Positions 53,801 through 61,470 of a stretch of 64,000 nt of DNA are shown here, one piece after another. The stretch is from Bacteroidota bacterium (GTDB lineage Bacteria > Bacteroidota > Bacteroidia > Cytophagales > Cyclobacteriaceae). The DNA is taken from positions 229,240 through 293,239 of the forward strand of contig JAFDYX010000024.1 in NCBI GenBank assembly GCA_018267215.1, read 5' to 3'. The notes beneath the pieces were generated by a model, which saw only the letters and a list, made by a program, of their open reading frames with translations, was not told where the DNA came from and did no database searches. Within the stretch, counting starts at the first letter, position 1. Each line of letters starts with the position of its first letter. Both the position numbers and the translations under genes were made by a program.

Positions 53801-54307
53801 CAACAAGACTACCAGCCGGCCATACGCGATTTGGATGACGCCCTGAAAGCCGGGGAGAATACCGTGGCTTTGTTTCTCGAAAAAGCACGCGCTTATCTCG
53901 GACTCGGAAATAAAAAATCAGCATTGGAGAGTTTGTCGAAAGCCATCGCTCTCGATCCAGGCAATGCTGATGTGTATTTTAACAGCGCTGTCATTAAAGA
54001 AGAAAGCCAAGATTACGAACAAGCCCTGTTGGATTATAATAAAGCATTGCAATACAAGCCCAAAGATGCACCCGCATTGGCCGGCCGGGCTAACTGCAAA
54101 GCACAAATGGAAGACTACGGAGCGGCCGTAAATGATATGGATGATGCCATTGCACTCGACCCCAAAAATGCTTCGTACTATAAGCAGCGAGGCAATTTTA
54201 ATTACCAACTCAAAAACAAAGAAGAAGCCTGCAAAGACTGGGCAAAAGCAGTAGAACTGGGCGATGCCAAAGCAAAATTTTCGATAGATCAATTCTGCAA
54301 AAAATAA
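50831..54307 (+). CDS. Secreted 1158-residue TPR-repeat protein with a 238-residue super-repeat
   Basis: A signal peptide (MRIFLIAGLAFITFCVQAQ) is followed by TPR units over nearly the whole length, about 33 units of 34 residues. A higher-order pattern is visible: the variant unit starting NNRGKA recurs at residues 165, 403, 641 and 879, each exactly 238 residues (7 x 34) apart, and each time is followed by a DFDKAL/DFSTAI and LKPDY-like unit. This implies that a seven-TPR block was duplicated in tandem. No enzyme domain is present. It is likely a periplasmic or outer-membrane scaffold; partners are unknown. Transcribed alone. Confidence 0.9.
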   Translation: MRIFLIAGLAFITFCVQAQKQDSLQQVVFQSALQKLKQGNYAEASAQLSQLIATNFANKEVYVKRGVAEFMLGNVEKAKNDFDEAVKARINTSELFEYRGLAKYKLEDAAGASMDLEKAISMGLKSPELFATLGNAKFKLNNYKEAIANYDMAILSGKKEAILFNNRGKAKMTLNDLEGAEKDFTEALNIKPDYDKALDNRANTRYQLKKWKEATTDFDKIISSGRSDTELLQKLGTAKFNIQDFKGCAEALNKVVSKGVKDKDVFKMLGLSLASQNNCTEAAQALSAAVSLGVSDKDTFEQLGTCQYKNKEYAQAIESLGRAVAMGSSSKEIFLMKGNAEYQQKDIDNALKDLEKAVAMGVSDYDAFKNLGDSKFLKTDYASALKYYDKAIAITSTDAVLFNNRGKAKYTLGDIAGSLPDFDKAISLKPDYSKALSNRGTARFALNDFKGAAEDLDKTRATEGESAELMRMLGISKYNLQDKEAAKTFLEKAAKTGSKDSKVNLYLGYLRYDASDYKGTIDALNLAEASGEKEILLYEKRGKSLFATKDYVTSVTDLEKIVQNGKPDVATYEDLGIAYQQQQKNKEALANLEQAVMAGSKNKDVYFQVGNGRFKENNFTGAIEAYDKAISLGANDEVIYNNRGKAKLNANQIKESLPDFDKALQLKPTYMLAMKNRASADAQLKDWPKVVTDLAPVISANQAGADEFLLSGLAKYNLKNYQGAIDDLSKAISSGTKDKQAYTARGSSYFEIPDLTKASDDFSKAIDMGESSPEIYFKRGSCRFSAQEYKNAFPDLDKAINSGYTEASAYDMRGYCQLDNKNVEAALNDFNIAIEKNPKLPSAFFHRGDARFRSNNFLGAVQDYSTAIEQGLTDAVILNNRGKAYLNQDQFDQAIQDFSTAISKKNDYARAYENRASAYLKTKKFDLAVKDLRQLEKLTEKPDADFYQRLGEAYFELKNYPVAFDYLDKAITGGNKQKDLFLKRAKCYMEQQDYQPAIRDLDDALKAGENTVALFLEKARAYLGLGNKKSALESLSKAIALDPGNADVYFNSAVIKEESQDYEQALLDYNKALQYKPKDAPALAGRANCKAQMEDYGAAVNDMDDAIALDPKNASYYKQRGNFNYQLKNKEEACKDWAKAVELGDAKAKFSIDQFCKK

Positions 54308-54547
54308 TTTTTTTCTCTTGATGATGTCAGAACTGCCCTGAACCATACAAGAGGCAAATCCTTTAAAGGATAGGTCAGTCCTTTAATTAAAAAAATTTAA
54401 ACCTTTTAGCCTTGATTTCAGGAGGATAAAAAGCCACCTGCATTTTTTAACGATGAAATCTTACATCCGTCAGCAGGCGGTAGTATAAGTCGGTGAACTG
54501 CCGATTACCCTTATGATCTTTGTTACATCAATCAATAAATAATAGTT
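54308..54547. other. Spacer between the TPR gene and the nuclease-fold gene
   Basis: This 240-bp stretch shows only short palindromes (CCTTTAAAGG near 54361) and no gene. Confidence 0.4.
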
Positions 54548-55042
54548 ATGAAAAACATAGCAATTTTAGTTGTCTTGGTGATGGTAACCGTTGGCGGTTT
54601 CTGCAAAAGCAATGTGGTGAACGGAAAAGTGGTTACCGTGATAGATGGTAACACCGTTTCAGTTACCGGCCCTGATAATGAAACATATCGGGTTGTGTTG
54701 TACGGTATTGACTGTCCTGAAATAGGGCAGGAGTTTGGCGAGCAGGCAAAATCTTTTTTGTCTAAGATGATTCTCGATAAAAATGTGAGCGTGCAGATGC
54801 AAGGCAAAGACCGGTGGGGAAATTATGTGGGCATTATTTTGATTGACGAAACCCTCGACCCGCGATTCAGCTTGCTTGAAGCCGGCCTGGCTTGGACAAC
54901 GGAACGAAACCCTGTAGAAGAGTTGGTTGCGATAAAAGAAAAAGCACGCGCCAAAGGCACTGGCTTGTGGAAATTGCCTGACCCCACGCCTCCCTGGATT
55001 TTCCGCAGGCAACAAACATTGACACAATATAAGTCGAGTTGA
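54548..55042 (+). CDS. Exported staphylococcal-nuclease-fold protein, probably catalytically inactive
   Basis: The 164-residue product has an N-terminal signal or anchor and an SNase/OB-fold domain: GKVVTVIDGNTVSV, YRVVLYGIDCPE, FGEQAKSFLSKMI, KDRWGNYVGIILID, LLEAGLAWT and KARAKGTGLW. Comparing motif positions with staphylococcal nuclease, calcium ligand Asp21 is Asn (DGNT instead of DGDT), catalytic Arg35 is Val (YRVVL instead of YRVRL) and catalytic Arg87 is Asn (WGNYV instead of YGRxV). Only the Glu43 position remains. It may therefore bind rather than cut nucleic acid. The next gene starts 35 bp downstream within a terminator-like hairpin. Confidence 0.85.
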   Translation: MKNIAILVVLVMVTVGGFCKSNVVNGKVVTVIDGNTVSVTGPDNETYRVVLYGIDCPEIGQEFGEQAKSFLSKMILDKNVSVQMQGKDRWGNYVGIILIDETLDPRFSLLEAGLAWTTERNPVEELVAIKEKARAKGTGLWKLPDPTPPWIFRRQQTLTQYKSS

Positions 55043-55067
55043 AATAAAACTACATCGGCAGCGTTAT

Positions 55068-55106
55068 AACCCCAGCTATGAAAAAAATAAAGCCGGGGTT
55101 TTTTAT
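55068..55106 (+). terminator. Terminator-like hairpin containing the start codon of the next gene
   Basis: AACCCCAGCT (55068-55077) pairs with AGCCGGGGTT (55091-55100) with one mismatch, followed by TTTTTT. The 13-nt loop begins with the ATG (55078) of the following reading frame, so termination and translation of that gene compete. Confidence 0.7.
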
Positions 55107-55446
55107 TTCTTCGTTGCTGGTCATGCTTTCACTGGCATGCCATGCACAAAATAATTCATTGGGAGACCGATCGGCCGCTACGACCGTTGACCAATCTCAA
55201 AAAAGTCATCGTCAACGGATTTCTAAAAGGCAACGTCTGCTTTTTAGAAAACCAAACGTGCGCCACACTGCCCAATATGAATTTTATGAGCGATTAGAGC
55301 AGGTCGCTAAAGAAAAGAAACGCATGCTGCGCAAAATGGCACGGCCGCAATATTCCGATTTCCTTTACTTTGGGCATAAGTCAAAACCTAAAAAGCATTT
55401 GCCCTTCGCCATGCGCTATTGTAAAGAGTGTGGCATCCGCCATTAG
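55078..55446 (+). CDS. Small basic secreted protein of unknown function
   Basis: The 122-residue product begins with a signal peptide (KKIKPGFFISSLLVMLSLACHAQ) and continues as a strongly basic mature part (QRISKRQRLLFRKPNVRH, KEKKRMLRKMARPQ) ending in MRYCKECGIRH, where a CxxC pair precedes a final His. No family is recognised. The start codon lies in the loop of a terminator-like hairpin behind the nuclease-fold gene, which suggests low or regulated expression. Nucleic-acid or surface-polymer binding would suit the charge but is speculation. Confidence 0.65.
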   Translation: MKKIKPGFFISSLLVMLSLACHAQNNSLGDRSAATTVDQSQKSHRQRISKRQRLLFRKPNVRHTAQYEFYERLEQVAKEKKRMLRKMARPQYSDFLYFGHKSKPKKHLPFAMRYCKECGIRH

Positions 55447-55506
55447 CTTTCCTGACGAGGTCGAGAATTATTTTCACGGCAAATTCATTTGGCGTAATTT
55501 CGGCAG

Positions 55507-56169
55507 ATGAATGTAGCCGCCTGTATTGAGCATACAAACCTCAGCCCCACGTTAACCATTCAAGATATTGATCGGTTGGTAGCTGAAGCCAAGCAGCACC
55601 ATCTGCTGGGAGTTTGTGTGCCTCCGTTTTGGGTACAGCGCGCAAAGCGCGAAATAGGAGACACAAAAATTTTGTTGGTAACCGTAGCCGGCTTTCCGTT
55701 AGGCTATTCCATGACAGAAACTAAACTGGACGAAATAAAGCGGGCGATAGATAACGGAGCAGACGAAGTAGATATGGTTTGGAATTTGTCATCCTTTAAA
55801 ACCGGCATGCCGTGGACAAAAATAGAGATAGCCAAGTGCTGCAAACTGGCGCACGACCATCAAAAGCTGATAAAAATAATTATTGAAACAGCTTCTCTGT
55901 CAGAAGAAGAAATAGTGACTGCCAGCAAACTGTGTGCCGATGCAGGCGCTGATTTTGTAAAAACTTCTACGGGCTTTGCATCCGGAGGGGCAACGGTAGA
56001 ACACATTCGCCTCATTAAACAAACAATACCTTCGTCAGTAAAGATCAAAGCTTCCGGTGGTATAAAAACCTATGAGCAGGCGAAAGCCCTGCTGGCAGCG
56101 GGCGCTTCGCGTATCGGCACTTCTTCTGCCTTAAAAATTTTAGAAACCCCAACCCAAAACTTAACCTAA
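55507..56169 (+). CDS. deoC: Deoxyribose-phosphate aldolase
   Basis: The 220-residue TIM-barrel protein has the active-site residues of DeoC: Asp89 (DEVDMVWN), Schiff-base Lys152 (DFVKTSTGF) and Lys181 (KIKASGGIK). It cleaves 2-deoxyribose 5-phosphate to glyceraldehyde 3-phosphate and acetaldehyde. It heads an operon with gapN (4 bp later) and acyP. Length is normal for the short bacterial class. Confidence 0.95.
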   Translation: MNVAACIEHTNLSPTLTIQDIDRLVAEAKQHHLLGVCVPPFWVQRAKREIGDTKILLVTVAGFPLGYSMTETKLDEIKRAIDNGADEVDMVWNLSSFKTGMPWTKIEIAKCCKLAHDHQKLIKIIIETASLSEEEIVTASKLCADAGADFVKTSTGFASGGATVEHIRLIKQTIPSSVKIKASGGIKTYEQAKALLAAGASRIGTSSALKILETPTQNLT

Positions 56170-56173
56170 ACCC

Positions 56174-57787
56174 ATGGATTTACTTTCCTGCTACCCCGAA
56201 GAAAAGAACATACCGGCATCGGTAAGACTAAATTCGGATTACGAACAACGCGAGTACCTGATCAACGGAGAGATGCATCTATGGCAAGGGCCGATGAGTC
56301 CTGTGCAGAGCCCCGTGTTTATCCGCCAGGGAAATGAGTATAAACAAAAAACAATCGGCAGCACACCATTGCTGACATCAAAAGAAGCATTGATGGCATT
56401 AGATGCTGCGGTGTCGGCCTACAACCTGGGCGTGGGCAAGTGGCCGATGATGACCGTTGCCGAGCGCATCGGCCATGTAGAAGCATTTGTAAGCAAGATG
56501 AGAGAAAAAAGGCAGGAGATAGTAAACCTGCTGATGTGGGAGATCGGCAAAACACAAAAAGATTCTGAAAAAGAATTTGACCGCACCTGTGATTATATTG
56601 TGGACACGATCAATGCGCTGAAAGATTTAGACCGAAGGTCATCTTCTTTTGTGCAAGAGCAAGGTATCATGGGGCAGATCAGGCGGGTGCCCTTGGGTGT
56701 GGCACTGTGCATGGGGCCGTACAACTATCCGCTGAACGAAACATTCAGCACGCTTTTTCCCGCGCTTATCATGGGCAACACCGTAGTTTTTAAACCCGCT
56801 AAATATGGTGTGTTGCTGATACGCCCTTTGCTTGATGCATTTAAAACCAGCTTCCCGCCCGGTGTCATTAACATTATTTATGGCCGCGGCCGCGACACAG
56901 TTGGCGCCATGATGGAAACCGGAAAGATAGATGTGTTTGCATTTATCGGCACGAATAAAGGCGCCAATGAGTTAAAGAAAGCACACCCGAAGTCTCACCG
57001 TCTGCGGGCTATTTTGGGATTGGATGCAAAAAACCTGGCTGTTATTTTACCCGATGCCGACCTCGACAATGCCGTGAATGAATGTTTGCTCGGCTCGCTG
57101 TCGTTTAACGGGCAGCGGTGCACGGCCATTAAAATTATTTTTGCCCACCAGGACATACGCGAAAAATTCATCAAAAAATTTTGCGAAGCAGTTTCAAAAT
57201 TAAAACCCGGTATGCCTTGGGATGCCGGTGTAGGCATCACTCCTTTGCCCGAACCCGGAAAAACAGATTACCTGAAAAGCCTGGTTGACGATGCCGTGCA
57301 GCATGGCGCTAAAATTATGAATGAGCAGGGAGGAACTACCGTCAATACATTTTTTTACCCGGCAGTGCTTTTTCCTGTCAACGATAAAATGAAAATTTAT
57401 TATGAAGAACAATTTGGCCCGGTCGTCCCGATCCGTGCTTTTGCAGAAGAAAAGGAAGTGATAGAATATATCCTGCACTCCAGCTTTGGCCAGCAACTCA
57501 GCATTTTCGGAAAGGATTCAAAAATGATTGGCCATCTGATTGACTCGTTCTCCAACCAAGTGGGACGGATTAATATCAACGCACAATGCCAGCGCGGTCC
57601 TGATAATTTTCCTTTTAACGGGCGCAAAGATTCGGCAGAAGGAACGCTGTCGGTGGCAGACGCCTTACGCTCTTTCTCTATCCGCTCGTTGGTAGCTACT
57701 AAGGTCAATGAGGAGAACAAAAAAATTATTGGCCAAATTATCCGCAACCGCGAGTCAGTATTTTTGAGTACGGATTATATTTTTTAA
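56174..57787 (+). CDS. gapN: NADP-dependent non-phosphorylating glyceraldehyde-3-phosphate dehydrogenase (GapN-like)
   Basis: The 537-residue aldehyde dehydrogenase resembles the GapN/ALDH11 family: MGPYNYPLNETFSTLFPALI, VVFKPAKYGVLLI, nucleophile Cys in NGQRCTAIK, and QRGPDNFPFNGRKDS. It should oxidise glyceraldehyde 3-phosphate to 3-phosphoglycerate with NADP. The usual general-base motif ELGGK is replaced by LGLDAKN, so the catalytic Glu is missing from its normal place; an acidic residue (Asp) sits two positions on. The gene lies between deoC and acyP, one base from the latter. Substrate assignment is by family and context. Confidence 0.82.
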   Translation: MDLLSCYPEEKNIPASVRLNSDYEQREYLINGEMHLWQGPMSPVQSPVFIRQGNEYKQKTIGSTPLLTSKEALMALDAAVSAYNLGVGKWPMMTVAERIGHVEAFVSKMREKRQEIVNLLMWEIGKTQKDSEKEFDRTCDYIVDTINALKDLDRRSSSFVQEQGIMGQIRRVPLGVALCMGPYNYPLNETFSTLFPALIMGNTVVFKPAKYGVLLIRPLLDAFKTSFPPGVINIIYGRGRDTVGAMMETGKIDVFAFIGTNKGANELKKAHPKSHRLRAILGLDAKNLAVILPDADLDNAVNECLLGSLSFNGQRCTAIKIIFAHQDIREKFIKKFCEAVSKLKPGMPWDAGVGITPLPEPGKTDYLKSLVDDAVQHGAKIMNEQGGTTVNTFFYPAVLFPVNDKMKIYYEEQFGPVVPIRAFAEEKEVIEYILHSSFGQQLSIFGKDSKMIGHLIDSFSNQVGRININAQCQRGPDNFPFNGRKDSAEGTLSVADALRSFSIRSLVATKVNEENKKIIGQIIRNRESVFLSTDYIF

Positions 57788-57788
57788 G

Positions 57789-58061
57789 ATGCTTAGGCAC
57801 TTATCCATTACTGTTTCAGGCAGGGTGCAAGGGGTTTATTATCGCGCCAGCACGAAAGAACAGGCGGATCGTTTGAATATAAAAGGGTTCGTGCGCAATG
57901 AAAAAAATGGAGATGTTTACATTGAGGCAGTGGGAATGGAAGAAAATTTAAAAGATTTTATCGCTTGGTGTAAGCGAGGCTCAGCCCGAGCAAAGGTTGA
58001 TCATGTTGAGTGGAAAGAATTATCTCTGAAAAATTTTTCAGATTTTACAATCCAGCGCTGA
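57789..58061 (+). CDS. acyP: Acylphosphatase
   Basis: The 90-residue product has the family signature GRVQGVYYRASTKEQA with catalytic Arg19, and GFVRNEKNGDVYIEA with catalytic Asn37. Acylphosphatases hydrolyse carboxyl-phosphate bonds such as that of 1,3-bisphosphoglycerate. It begins one base after gapN and closes the deoC-gapN-acyP operon. Its stop abuts the stop of the convergent OmpA-family gene with no spacer. Confidence 0.93.
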   Translation: MLRHLSITVSGRVQGVYYRASTKEQADRLNIKGFVRNEKNGDVYIEAVGMEENLKDFIAWCKRGSARAKVDHVEWKELSLKNFSDFTIQR

Positions 58062-59336
58062 TTAATCTTCCAGCACCTCTACATCCACGCGTATATTCTT
58101 CCGGGCATGTGTGCTGTTTTTGTCGTGTATCATGCGGCTGCCGCCCCATCCTTTTACAGCCACACGGTTTTCGCTTATCCCCTGCGCAATCAGCCACTCG
58201 CGGATCGTATTAGCCCGTGCCTCAGACAATTCTTTGGCCGAGCCCGATCCATTTTTTACATCATTAGTAAGAGTAAAAAAATCTTTACTGGGACCCATGT
58301 AAATAATTTTACCATGCCCGTTGCCATTGGTGTGCCCATGCAATTTTATTTTAAGCTTAGGGTTTTCTTGCATCAGGTTTAGTAAACTGTTCAGTTGATA
58401 TTTAGATTCGGGCAACATGATGGCGGCATCATTATAAAAATATACATTATACAAAGTAGAGATGTCGCCTTTATGAATCCGGGCGAGGCCGAAATTGACC
58501 ATATAATAATTTCCTACCAGTGCCACATAAGGTTTTAAGGTATCGGCTTCGGTATTTTTATAATTGAGTTCTAACTGATCTTTACGAAATCCGAACACAT
58601 TAGAGATAAGCGTGAGTTGTCCGCTCTTAGTACCCGGGTTGGGCAGGCTGATGTAGGTGTTGCCTTTTACTTTGGTGATGAGGCGGCTCCGTTCGGTATC
58701 TACTACTTCAATGTCGCCATCCAGCACTTCTTTGTTGGTCATATTGTAAAGGCTTAGAAATACCTGTGTATTTTTTAATGTCTGTGGTACATAAACAGGC
58801 TTGGCAGGTGGGTTGGGCACTACTTCGGTTACGGCAGGGGCAGGCTTCACCTCCTCAGGTTTTACTTCCTCGGGTTTAACTTCTTCTTTTTTTATAAGTT
58901 CTGTTTTTACCGGCTCGTTTTTTACCGCGCCATTTGTAGAGGCAGGTATCGTTTTAACAGCCGGTTCTTCTTTCTTTTCTACGGTAGCCGTGGTTGCTGT
59001 TGGCTCGGCTCCGTCTTTAATTACCCGCACCCACACATTATCGAACTGTCCTTCTTTTCTCAGCTTCAGCATTTGCTGAACCGACTCGTTGAAGTCGCTG
59101 TACTGATCTACATACACGTAGTAAAATTTTCTGGCTGCATCAAAACCAATGGTGCTGTGCCGCCCGCTTTCATTCAGCTTAGCGGCATAGCGTTGTGCAA
59201 AATCTTCTTGGTTAGAAAAATAAGCGGCCACCACCAAGTAATTGCCTTTGGGCAAAATATGTTCTTGGGCGTTGGCATGCTGACGATACCCGGACAGTAC
59301 CACCAAACCGATTAAGCAACTGTAGAACTTTATCAT
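58062..59336 (-). CDS. Exported OmpA-family protein with N-terminal SPOR-like domain
   Basis: From the ATG at 59336 the product is 424 residues with a signal peptide (IKFYSCLIGLVVLSG...). Residues about 28-110 (NYLVVAAYFSNQEDFAQRYA ... YVYVDQYSDF) look like a SPOR-type peptidoglycan-binding fold. A Lys/Glu/Pro-rich linker with VKPEEVKPEEVKPAP repeats follows, then a beta-rich middle part and a C-terminal OmpA domain (KLKIKLHGHTNGNG, LSEARANTIREWLIAQGI, VAVKGWGGSRMI). It probably anchors the outer membrane or an outer-membrane complex to peptidoglycan. An upstream start adds a non-signal extension and is rejected. Confidence 0.87.
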   Translation of the reverse strand: MIKFYSCLIGLVVLSGYRQHANAQEHILPKGNYLVVAAYFSNQEDFAQRYAAKLNESGRHSTIGFDAARKFYYVYVDQYSDFNESVQQMLKLRKEGQFDNVWVRVIKDGAEPTATTATVEKKEEPAVKTIPASTNGAVKNEPVKTELIKKEEVKPEEVKPEEVKPAPAVTEVVPNPPAKPVYVPQTLKNTQVFLSLYNMTNKEVLDGDIEVVDTERSRLITKVKGNTYISLPNPGTKSGQLTLISNVFGFRKDQLELNYKNTEADTLKPYVALVGNYYMVNFGLARIHKGDISTLYNVYFYNDAAIMLPESKYQLNSLLNLMQENPKLKIKLHGHTNGNGHGKIIYMGPSKDFFTLTNDVKNGSGSAKELSEARANTIREWLIAQGISENRVAVKGWGGSRMIHDKNSTHARKNIRVDVEVLED

Positions 59337-59452
59337 GTAATAAAATGCGTTGGTTGTACCAAATTTATCGAAGAATAGTCTAAAATTCCAATTTCTATGC
59401 AAACAGACCCTCATTGTTCCTATAAAACACGGTGTAAGGAATAGAAGTAAAT

Positions 59453-61414
59453 GTGTCGAAAGCTAATCTTTTTGAAAAGGCTGTGCGAAATTCGGCACTT
59501 TCGGATTATCCCGGCATACTTTCTATTTTTACGAAAAAAAACCAAGTGCAGGCAGTTATTTTAGCAGGCGGGCAGGGTACCCGAATACGTTCAGTAGATG
59601 CCGGCACACCCAAGTCTATGCTGCCCATTGGGGGCAAACCCTTGCTTCAGCACCAGATTGAGTGGCTGAAATCGTATGGCATAAAGGAAGTGATCCTGCT
59701 GGTCAATCATCTGAAAGAACCCATCATTTCGTTTTTTCAAAATGGCGAAAAATGGGGTATCGGCATCAGCTATTACGAAGAAGCGACACCGCTGGGAACG
59801 GTGGGTGGTGTAAAGGAAATTGAAAATAAAATAAAGGGAGATTTTTTGCTGCTCTACGGAGATGTGATGGCCGACATGGACATCCACCGGCTGCAACAAT
59901 TTCATTCCTCGAAGAAAAGCGATTGCACGTTGGTGGTGCACCCCAACGACCATCCTCACGACAGCGATCTGGTGGATATGGATGCAGAAGAAAGGATCAA
60001 CGCATTTCATCCTAAACCTCACGATGCTACCCGCTACTATCGCAACTTAGTCAATGCCGGGGTTTGTATTTTTTCTCCCGCCATCTTCCCGTTTTTACAA
60101 AAAGGAGTGAAGGCCGATTTCGGAAAAGATATTTTCCCTACACTCGTCAACCGGATCAACATGTTTGGGTATAACACAACCGAATACCTGAAGGACATGG
60201 GTACGCCCGAACGATTAGAAAAAGTAAACCAAGATTTTCTTTCCGGAAAGGTGCAGGCCAAAAATCTGGCAAAAGAACAAAAAGCAATTTTCCTCGACCG
60301 CGATGGCGTACTGAATGAAGACAGCCACCTGGTGGCAAGCGTTAACGAACTGGACGTTTATCCTTACTCCGGAAGTGCCGTAAAAAAAATAAACGATTCT
60401 AATTATTTAGCCATCGTGGCAACCAACCAATCAGTCATTGCGCGCGGCAAAATTTCGGAAGATGATCTTCGGGCAATTCATAATAAACTCGATACGGTGT
60501 TGGGGCGCGATCACGCCAAGTTGGATGCCATTTATTATTGTCCCCATCATCCCGACAAAGGTTTTGCCGGAGAAAGCACCAACTACAAAATTGACTGCCA
60601 CTGCCGCAAACCCAAGCCGGGCATGCTGCTCGATGCAGCCAAAAATTTTAATATTAATCTGAGTGAATCTTATTTTATCGGTGATGCCGAGCGCGATATT
60701 GAAGCGGGGCAGCGGGCAGGTGTTACCACCGTGGGCGTGATGACGGGCAAAGGCATGATGGGCAGCCGGCTGCGGCCGGATTATTTTTTTAGAAACTTGT
60801 CGGATGCCGTTGACTTCATCATAGACGAGCCTTATAAACAATTGTTTGATCAGGTAAAAGAGATGACTACAAGGTCTGGCAAAAAACCTTTCGTAATTTT
60901 ACTGGGCGGCAATACACGGTCAGGAAAATCATCATTGGCCACGTACCTAACGAAACGCTTCACCAAAGAAAAACAATCTGTTTTGCAGATCAACTTAGAC
61001 GACTGGATTTTACACAGCAAAGAACGAAAAACATTTTCCGTGTTCGACAGTTTTCAAATGCCCAGACTCGTGGCAGACATAGAAAATATTTTGAAGAAAA
61101 AAATGGTAGAGCTGCCGGGCTATGCGCACCACCCGAGTTGGGAGGCGCTACCTGCCCACTATCAATACCAAAATGAACAGATTGTTTTAGTCGAAGGCGT
61201 AGTTGCGCTGGCCGATGAGAAATTGAGAAGGCTTTCTGATCTTCGTCTTTTTAAACAGATTAAATCGTCTGAGTTAAAAAAGCGGTTTGCTGACTTTTAC
61301 CGTTGGAAGGGATTGGATTCCGAATCCATCGAAAAATTATATCAAAACCGGAAAGCAGGAGAGTATGACATCATCGAGCGGCACGAACAATTTGCCGATA
61401 TAGTTATAGAGTGA
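59453..61414 (+). CDS. Three-domain heptose enzyme: nucleotidyltransferase, heptose-bisphosphate phosphatase, P-loop kinase-like domain
   Basis: The 653-residue product (GTG start) joins three enzymes. Residues about 32-265 are a sugar-phosphate nucleotidyltransferase (QAVILAGGQGTRI, GTPKSMLPIGGKPLLQHQI), HddC-like. Residues about 275-455 are a GmhB-type HAD phosphatase with Asp282/Asp284 (FLDRDGVLNE), zinc ligands Cys363, His365, Cys382, Cys384, and IGDAERDI. Residues about 478-650 are a P-loop domain like uridine kinase, Walker A GGNTRSGKSS (Lys492), then INLDDW and LVEGVVAL. With hddA and gmhA downstream it would complete GDP-D-glycero-alpha-D-manno-heptose synthesis. The role of the third domain is unknown. 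Confidence 0.88.
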   Translation: MSKANLFEKAVRNSALSDYPGILSIFTKKNQVQAVILAGGQGTRIRSVDAGTPKSMLPIGGKPLLQHQIEWLKSYGIKEVILLVNHLKEPIISFFQNGEKWGIGISYYEEATPLGTVGGVKEIENKIKGDFLLLYGDVMADMDIHRLQQFHSSKKSDCTLVVHPNDHPHDSDLVDMDAEERINAFHPKPHDATRYYRNLVNAGVCIFSPAIFPFLQKGVKADFGKDIFPTLVNRINMFGYNTTEYLKDMGTPERLEKVNQDFLSGKVQAKNLAKEQKAIFLDRDGVLNEDSHLVASVNELDVYPYSGSAVKKINDSNYLAIVATNQSVIARGKISEDDLRAIHNKLDTVLGRDHAKLDAIYYCPHHPDKGFAGESTNYKIDCHCRKPKPGMLLDAAKNFNINLSESYFIGDAERDIEAGQRAGVTTVGVMTGKGMMGSRLRPDYFFRNLSDAVDFIIDEPYKQLFDQVKEMTTRSGKKPFVILLGGNTRSGKSSLATYLTKRFTKEKQSVLQINLDDWILHSKERKTFSVFDSFQMPRLVADIENILKKKMVELPGYAHHPSWEALPAHYQYQNEQIVLVEGVVALADEKLRRLSDLRLFKQIKSSELKKRFADFYRWKGLDSESIEKLYQNRKAGEYDIIERHEQFADIVIE

Positions 61415-61470
61415 AAAATTAAAATAAATCCTTCCGAATACACCGCAAGGAGAGAAGCGGAAGAAAAGTT

